Assembly: GCA_900755085.1 (NCBI GenBank)
Contig: CAAEFF010000173.1
Location: forward strand, 1 to 19,221
Source: an uncultured Streptococcus sp.
GTDB lineage: Bacteria > Bacillota > Bacilli > Lactobacillales > Streptococcaceae
DNA: 19,221 nt
Direction: 5' to 3'
Under the pieces are notes generated by a model, which had not been told where the DNA came from, made no database searches, and saw nothing but the letters and a program-made list of their open reading frames with translations. Shown here piece by piece: positions 14,817 through 19,221 of this stretch (within the stretch, counting starts at the first letter, position 1; every line of letters begins with the position of its first letter). The translations under genes were made by a program, and so were the position numbers.

Positions 14817-15938
14817 CTAAATATACTGACAAACTTCACCATCTCGATAAGCATTGTCAATCAAGCCACCACCGAGACACTCTTCACCGTCGTAAAAGAC
14901 AACAGCTTGGCCTGGAGTAATGGCTCGTTGAGGTTCTGCAAAAATCACTTCTGCCTTGTCACCTTTAATATGAACCGTCACTTTGGAATCTGGTTGACGA
15001 TAGCGGAACTTAGCTGTACATTCCAACGTAAACTCTTCTGGCATATCTCGTGTAAAGTGAACTTGACTAGCCTGTAAACTTGTTGACATCAATGCTTCAT
15101 GATAAAATCCTTGACCGACATAAAGAATATTTTGACTGAGGTCCTTACCAACTACAAACCATGGAGCATTGTCTCCACCTTGTTGGCCACCAATTCCAAG
15201 TCCACCCCGTTGACCGATTGTGTAATACATCAAGCCGGCATGTTCACCCATATCTCGTCCATCGACGGTCATCATTCGACCTGGTTGGGCAGGAAGGTAG
15301 TTGCCTAGAAATTCTTTGAAATTCTTTTCTCCAATAAAGCAGATTCCAGTGGAATCTTTCTTTTTAGCCGTTGCTAGTCCAGCCTCTTCTGCCAACCGGC
15401 GAACCTCAGGCTTTTCTAAATGTCCCAATGGGAACATGGTTTTTTGAAGTTGCTCTTGTGACAGCTGGCTTAAGAAATAAGTTTGATCCTTTCCATTGTC
15501 AACGCCACGTAACATATGGACAATGCCATCCGCATCACGCGCCACGCGTGCATAGTGCCCTGTTGCTACATAATCGGCACCAAGTGTCATGGCATAATCT
15601 AGAAACGCCTTAAATTTGATTTCCTTATTACACATGACATCCGGATTTGGTGTTCGACCAGCTCGGTATTCGGCAAGGAAATATTCAAAGACACGATCCC
15701 AATATTCTTTCTCAAAGTTGACAGAATAGTAAGGAATGCCAATTTGGTCTGCAACCGCTGCTACATCTTTGTAATCTTCTGTAGCTGTACAGACGCCATT
15801 TTCGTCTGTGTCGTCCCAGTTTTTCATGAAGATGCCAATGACATCGTACCCCTGTTGCTTTAACAGCAAAGCCGTTACAGATGAGTCGACACCGCCACTC
15901 ATTCCAACAACAACACGTGTTTTTGAGTTATCACTCAT
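14817..15938 (-). CDS. mnmA: tRNA-specific 2-thiouridylase MnmA (TrmU)
   Basis: A 373-residue enzyme that thiolates position 2 of wobble uridine 34 in tRNA Lys, Glu and Gln, the partner modification to that of MnmG. The ATP-binding PP-loop is GMSGGVDSSV (12-21). The catalytic cysteines are C103 (NPDVMCNKEIKF) and C200 (STGICFIGEKNF). The tRNA-contacting region and C-terminal beta-barrel (TIGQRGGLGIGG onward) are intact. GGGAG precedes the ATG at 15938 by 7 nt. It is transcribed from its own promoter with a ~75-nt leader carrying a tandem repeat, and leads into the SseB-like gene. Confidence 0.98.
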   Translation of the reverse strand: MSDNSKTRVVVGMSGGVDSSVTALLLKQQGYDVIGIFMKNWDDTDENGVCTATEDYKDVAAVADQIGIPYYSVNFEKEYWDRVFEYFLAEYRAGRTPNPDVMCNKEIKFKAFLDYAMTLGADYVATGHYARVARDADGIVHMLRGVDNGKDQTYFLSQLSQEQLQKTMFPLGHLEKPEVRRLAEEAGLATAKKKDSTGICFIGEKNFKEFLGNYLPAQPGRMMTVDGRDMGEHAGLMYYTIGQRGGLGIGGQQGGDNAPWFVVGKDLSQNILYVGQGFYHEALMSTSLQASQVHFTRDMPEEFTLECTAKFRYRQPDSKVTVHIKGDKAEVIFAEPQRAITPGQAVVFYDGEECLGGGLIDNAYRDGEVCQYI

Positions 15939-15964
15939 AGATTTCTCCCATCTTTTCGTTCCTC

Positions 15965-16005
15965 ACGATTGAAGGTCGTGGTATGCTTCAACGATTGAAG
16001 GTCGT
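15965..16005 (-). repeat. Tandem 15-bp repeat in the mnmA leader
   Basis: ACGATTGAAGGTCGT occurs identically at 15965-15979 and 15991-16005, 26 bp apart. Competing hairpins are possible: each copy has ACGA/TCGT ends, while CTTCAA-CGA-TTGAAG (15986-16000) forms a stem across the junction. It lies wholly within the predicted mnmA 5' leader. Confidence 0.75.
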
Positions 16006-16019
16006 TTTGAGCATTATCA

Positions 16020-16048
16020 ATTGTAACACGCTTTATAGTAGAAAACAA
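16020..16048 (-). promoter_or_regulatory. mnmA promoter
   Basis: On the minus strand, TTGTTT (16048-16043) and TACAAT (16025-16020) are 17 bp apart, with TGT before the -10 (extended -10). The start would be near 16013. Confidence 0.65.
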
Positions 16049-16086
16049 GCATCTTGCTATTCTTCCTGTTGGTTATTGTAGATTTG

Positions 16087-16102
16087 TTTACAGTGCTGTA
16101 AA
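16087..16102. promoter_or_regulatory. 16-bp inverted repeat behind the LysM gene
   Basis: TTTACAG-TG-CTGTAAA has perfect 7-bp arms. It lies between the LysM-gene terminator and the mnmA promoter, and its right arm overlaps the terminator tail. It could be an operator for mnmA or an extra terminator hairpin. Confidence 0.35.
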
Positions 16103-16130
16103 GTAAAAAGAGTCCTCGTAAAGAACTCTT
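16100..16130 (-). terminator. Terminator of the LysM-protein gene
   Basis: On the minus strand, AAGAGTTC (16130-16123) pairs with GGACTCTT (16115-16108), one wobble, followed by TTTACTTTAC. It starts 10 bp past the stop. Confidence 0.7.
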
Positions 16131-16140
16131 CTAAATGGTT

Positions 16141-16683
16141 TTAATACCAACCATTTGCTAACCAGAAGTTTTTAGCCGCCAACCATGATCCATATCGGTT
16201 GACAACATATTGATTGGCCACTTTTTCTTGGTTTGCAGGTGATAAATCACCATTCAAATAAGTGAGAGTTAATTGGTAACGACCATAATATTGGCCATTT
16301 TGTGCTGTATAACTACCACTTGACTCTTTTTGGGCAATCCATTCCTTGGCCGCTGCATCTTCTACACTCAAGCCGTCTGAAGCAGACACACTAGTTGTTG
16401 TTTGCGGAGTGTCCGTTTTACTAGTTGTAGTTTGCTCTGAAGTCTTATTCGTTGCATTCACATCTTCAATCTCAAGAACTTGTCCAACTGTGATAAGATT
16501 CACATTACTAATCTTATTTTTCTTAGCAATTGCATCAACCGTTGTATTTTTTTCTTTTGCAATAGCTGATAAAGTATCACCTGATTTTACAGTATAAGAA
16601 TCTGCATTCGCTACAATTGGAAAGAATAGTCCTGCAAGTAAACTAAGTCCAATAATACGTTTCATCATTTGTTTTTTATTCAT
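16141..16683 (-). CDS. Secreted LysM protein with C-terminal lysozyme-like domain
   Basis: A 180-residue exported cell-wall protein. A signal peptide covers residues 1-27 (KKQMMKR, hydrophobic core, then VANA before D28). One LysM peptidoglycan-binding domain spans about 29-73 (YTVKSGDTLSAIAKEKNTTV). A Thr/Ser-rich linker follows (76-104), then a compact C-terminal domain (110-180) with KESSGSYTAQNGQYYGRYQL, resembling the transglycosylase-like domains of lactobacillus Apf proteins; E120 is the candidate catalytic acid. Whether it cleaves peptidoglycan is not established. AAAGGAG lies 9 nt upstream of the ATG. It resembles the pneumococcal LysM protein reported in the WalRK (VicRK) regulon, but I could not find a clean WalR direct repeat here. 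Confidence 0.9.
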   Translation of the reverse strand: MNKKQMMKRIIGLSLLAGLFFPIVANADSYTVKSGDTLSAIAKEKNTTVDAIAKKNKISNVNLITVGQVLEIEDVNATNKTSEQTTTSKTDTPQTTTSVSASDGLSVEDAAAKEWIAQKESSGSYTAQNGQYYGRYQLTLTYLNGDLSPANQEKVANQYVVNRYGSWLAAKNFWLANGWY

Positions 16684-16724
16684 TATTATCTACTCCTTTA
16701 TTGGTATACCTCTATACTACACAA

Positions 16725-16766
16725 GAAATATTTCATATTAATTGAAATAATGTGTCAAATATTTCA
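16725..16766 (-). promoter_or_regulatory. Promoter region of the LysM gene with repeated GAAATA boxes
   Basis: On the minus strand, TTGACA (16758-16753) is a perfect -35, but the best -10 options (TGAAAT at 17 bp, TATGAA at 15 bp) are poor. Around it lie the palindrome GAAATATTTC (16725-16734) and an inverted pair TGAAATA/TATTTCA (16743-16749, 16760-16766). This suggests a regulated promoter with dyad operators. Confidence 0.4.
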
Positions 16767-16873
16767 GTCTGATGTTAGAAATACTAAAAATCCAGGATAA
16801 TATAAATGCTTTAATGCTCTTTTAAGATTTCTACCAGTTTTCAAAAAAAATAAAAGCAATCAGAAGGTATATT

Positions 16874-16882
16874 TGATATAAT
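16874..16882 (+). promoter_or_regulatory. Promoter of the sdaAB-sdaAA-HAD operon (extended -10)
   Basis: TGATATAAT is a perfect extended -10 about 30 bp before the sdaAB start. The -35 region (AAGCAA at 16854-16859) is poor. Confidence 0.6.
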
Positions 16883-16912
16883 GAAGTAAATTGATTGTAA
16901 AGGAGCAGAGGT

Positions 16913-17584
16913 ATGAACTCTTTAAAATTCCAATCTATTTTTGATATTATCGGCCCTGTCATGATTGGACCATCCAGTAGCCACACAGCAGGTGCTGTAA
17001 GAATTGGTAAAATCGTTTCTTCTATTTTCGGAGAGGAACCAAAAGAAGTCGAATTTCAATTATTTAATTCCTTTGCAAAAACCTACCGTGGCCATGGAAC
17101 AGATTTAGCCTTAGTAGCGGGCATCTTAGGAATGGACACAGATGATCCTAGAATCCCAGATAGTCTAAAAATTGCACATGAACGAGGCATTCGGATTGTT
17201 TGGTCTATTCAAAAAGAAAGCAATGCTCCTCACCCCAACACAACGACTATTACTGTTAAAAATGATCATAAAACGATTTCTGTCACTGGAATCTCCATTG
17301 GTGGTGGGAATATACAGGTTACTGAGTTAAATGGCTTTGCCATCTCGCTAAATATGAATACTCCAACCATTATCATTGTGCACCAAGACGTCCCTGGGAT
17401 GATCGCTCATGTGACAGAAGCCCTTTCTCGCTATGATATTAACATTGCACAAATGAACGTGACGCGGGAAAAAGCTGGAGAAAAAGCGATTATGATTATA
17501 GAAGTTGACTCAAGGAGTTGTGAAGCAGCGATCGAAGATATCCGTAAAATTCCTCATCTTCATAATGTCAATTTTTTCAAATAA
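16913..17584 (+). CDS. sdaAB: L-serine dehydratase, iron-sulfur-dependent, beta subunit
   Basis: A 223-residue beta subunit of the oxygen-sensitive Fe-S L-serine dehydratase, which converts L-serine to pyruvate and ammonia. The conserved serine-binding loop GPSSSHTAG is at 19-27, with the family's RGHGTDLAL at 59-67. An ACT domain occupies about 152-222 (IIVHQDVPGMIAHV, then YDINIAQMNVTRE), typical of amino-acid-sensing regulatory domains. AAAGGAG lies 9 nt upstream of the ATG. It is followed by sdaAA after 9 bp; the split two-gene form is the Bacillus and streptococcal arrangement. Confidence 0.95.
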   Translation: MNSLKFQSIFDIIGPVMIGPSSSHTAGAVRIGKIVSSIFGEEPKEVEFQLFNSFAKTYRGHGTDLALVAGILGMDTDDPRIPDSLKIAHERGIRIVWSIQKESNAPHPNTTTITVKNDHKTISVTGISIGGGNIQVTELNGFAISLNMNTPTIIIVHQDVPGMIAHVTEALSRYDINIAQMNVTREKAGEKAIMIIEVDSRSCEAAIEDIRKIPHLHNVNFFK

Positions 17585-17593
17585 GGAGTTCGT

Positions 17594-18466
17594 ATGTTTT
17601 ATTCAATTGTAGACCTCGTAGAACAAGCAAGCAAGCAATACGAAGGAAACGTCGCAGAGTTAATGATTGCAACTGAATACGAATTAACTGGACGAGAACG
17701 TGAAGAAGTCCTACGATTAATGACACGAAATCTCGAAGTGATGATTGATTCTGTAAGGTTAGGGTTAAACGAAAACCACTCTCGTAGTGGATTAACTGGT
17801 GGGGATGCCGCAAAATTAGATCGCTATATCAAATCAGGAAAAACGTTATCTGACTTGACCGTCCTTACCGCAGCTAAGAATGCTATTGCTGTCAACGAAC
17901 ACAATGCTAAAATGGGACTGGTCTGTGCAACACCCACTGCAGGATCTGCTGGCTGCCTTCCCGCAGTTCTCACTGCAGCAACCCAAAAATTAGGTCTAAA
18001 CCATCAACAACAATTAGAATTTCTATTAGCTGCAGGAGCATTTGGTTTAGTGATTGCCAATAACGCTTCTATTTCAGGAGCAGAAGGTGGTTGTCAAGCC
18101 GAAGTTGGATCGGCTTCAGCCATGAGTGCAGCCGCCCTAACACTTGCTGCTGGAGGAACTCCATATCAGGCTAGTCAGGCGATCTGTTTCGTGATCAAAA
18201 ATATGCTCGGACTCATTTGCGATCCTGTAGCAGGACTGGTTGAAGTTCCGTGTGTCAAACGAAATGCAATGGGAGCCAGTTATGCCTTTATTGCTGCTGA
18301 TATGGCCTTGGCAGGTATCGAATCAAAAATTCCTGTCGATGAAGTGATTGATGCCATGTACCAAGTTGGATCTAGTCTGCCAACCGCCTTTAGAGAAACT
18401 GCAGAAGGTGGTTTAGCTGCAACACCAACCGGTCGTAAATTGCAAAAAGAAATATTTGGAGAATAA
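17594..18466 (+). CDS. sdaAA: L-serine dehydratase, iron-sulfur-dependent, alpha subunit
   Basis: A 290-residue catalytic alpha subunit that carries the 4Fe-4S cluster. Candidate cluster cysteines are C167 (SGAEGGCQAEVG), C209 (LICDPVAG) and C220 (VPCVKRNAMGAS), matching the family pattern. The substrate region TPTAGSAGCLPAVL (113-126) is intact. AAGGAG precedes the ATG by 5 nt. It pairs with SdaAB directly upstream to form the enzyme. The stop is followed by 1 bp and the HAD gene start. Confidence 0.95.
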   Translation: MFYSIVDLVEQASKQYEGNVAELMIATEYELTGREREEVLRLMTRNLEVMIDSVRLGLNENHSRSGLTGGDAAKLDRYIKSGKTLSDLTVLTAAKNAIAVNEHNAKMGLVCATPTAGSAGCLPAVLTAATQKLGLNHQQQLEFLLAAGAFGLVIANNASISGAEGGCQAEVGSASAMSAAALTLAAGGTPYQASQAICFVIKNMLGLICDPVAGLVEVPCVKRNAMGASYAFIAADMALAGIESKIPVDEVIDAMYQVGSSLPTAFRETAEGGLAATPTGRKLQKEIFGE

Positions 18467-18467
18467 G

Positions 18468-19097
18468 ATGCAAGCATTATTTTTTGACTTAGACGGAACA
18501 TTAGTCGATAGCTCAAAAGGCATAGCAAACAGTTTTCAACACACGTTTGACGTATTAAAAGTTCCAGAACCCGATGCAAAGACCATTCGAAGTTTTATGG
18601 GACCACCTTTGATTTCTAGTTTTGAAGCTACTGTTCCTGAAGCTTTGGTAGATCAAGCAGTCACTATCTATCGCCAGTATTATCATGAAAAAGGGCAGTA
18701 TGAATCAACCCTATTTCCTCATATTACTGAAGCTTTAACAGCTTTGAAAAATGAAGGTTTACAGCTTTACGTCACAACTTCAAAATATGAACCAGTAGCT
18801 TTACAAATGTGTCAAGATTTAGAAATTGCAACCTACTTTAATGGGATTTATGGTTCAAGCCCCGACCGTGTTCACAAGGCTGATGTTATCCAATATGCCT
18901 TGTCAATCAATGGCATTCCAACAGATCAAGCACTAATCATTGGAGATACAAAATTTGACCTCATTGGAGGTCAAACAGTTGGTATTAAAACAATGGCAGT
19001 TACCTGGGGGTTTGGAGATCTAGATGACCTGCTTCTTTATTCACCAGATTATATTTGCCACACCCCTCTTGAAATTCTTTCAACATTAAAAAAATGA
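18468..19097 (+). CDS. HAD-superfamily hydrolase, phosphoglycolate phosphatase-like
   Basis: A 209-residue HAD subfamily IA phosphatase. Motif I is DLDGTLV (7-13, nucleophile D7, acid D9), the helical cap follows (about 15-85), motif II is TTSK (103-106), motif III is K137, and motif IV is GDTKFD (159-164). Phosphoglycolate phosphatase or a pyrophosphatase of the PpaX/Gph group is likely, but the substrate cannot be fixed from sequence. The ATG at 18468 has GGAG 6 nt upstream, inside the end of sdaAA; an in-frame TTG at 18456 is rejected. It is the third gene of the sda operon by spacing. Its stop codon is the first part of the second repeat copy. Confidence 0.9.
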   Translation: MQALFFDLDGTLVDSSKGIANSFQHTFDVLKVPEPDAKTIRSFMGPPLISSFEATVPEALVDQAVTIYRQYYHEKGQYESTLFPHITEALTALKNEGLQLYVTTSKYEPVALQMCQDLEIATYFNGIYGSSPDRVHKADVIQYALSINGIPTDQALIIGDTKFDLIGGQTVGIKTMAVTWGFGDLDDLLLYSPDYICHTPLEILSTLKK

Positions 19098-19221
19098 AAG
19101 TGGGACAGAAATCGGTAATTCGTTAGAATTTGATTTCGTCGTCCCACCTCCGCACAGTTGAGTAGGGCTGTAAAAGCTGATGAAATCAGCCTAGTAGAGC
19201 CCACTCAACCACTGCGTCTTG
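19095..19221 (+). repeat. Intergenic repeat element, copy 2 (cut by window end)
   Basis: This stretch begins within the HAD stop codon and matches copy 1 (3649-3775), with five differences over 123 bp plus one at the left edge. The inner stem GCTGAT-GAA-ATCAGC is perfect here but has a mismatch in copy 1. The terminal hairpin seen after copy 1 would lie beyond the window. Confidence 0.8.

Overview
The window looks like an origin-proximal piece of a Streptococcus chromosome, most likely an oral species of the Mitis/Sanguinis groups. The evidence is the moderate-to-low GC, AGGAGG-type ribosome binding sites, and a gene set (rpsD, veg-dnaB-rplI-gdpP, mnmG-mutT, mnmA, a LysM protein, sdaAB-sdaAA) whose pneumococcal homologues, from memory, lie near oriC. 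I cannot fix the species. Fourteen of the eighteen genes are on the minus strand, and none is broken. No tRNA, rRNA, CRISPR array, insertion sequence or prophage was seen.

Layout. Positions 1-182 hold hairpin terminators and a parS-like palindrome. Next comes a divergent pair: a large YhgE/Pip membrane protein (minus) and a TetR-family regulator (plus), sharing a promoter region with a perfect palindrome. The gap at 3646-3988 carries a 123-bp intergenic repeat that recurs at the right edge (19099-19221), followed by opposed terminators. rpsD follows (minus), with a long leader of the kind expected for S4 autoregulation. Upstream of it is a three-gene operon for uptake of a thiamine pyrimidine precursor, thiX-thiY-thiZ, controlled by a TPP riboswitch whose aptamer and terminator are both clear.

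The central block (7561-11644) is a tight operon transcribed gdpP-rplI-dnaB-veg: c-di-AMP phosphodiesterase, ribosomal protein L9, replicative helicase and Veg. Genes overlap by 4 bp or lie 1-25 bp apart. A candidate GlnR-type box lies upstream of gdpP. Further upstream are a Nudix hydrolase-mnmG pair and an mnmA-SseB-like pair. MnmG and MnmA both modify wobble uridine 34 of tRNA. Both transcripts start with structured or repeat-bearing leaders that I do not recognise.

A secreted LysM/lysozyme-like cell-wall protein (minus) is divergent from the last operon (plus): sdaAB-sdaAA, the two subunits of iron-sulfur L-serine dehydratase, and a HAD phosphatase 1 bp behind.

Most of the window is conserved housekeeping DNA. 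The points worth checking are regulatory: the parS-like site, the repeated intergenic element, the GlnR-like box, and the leaders of the Nudix gene and mnmA.
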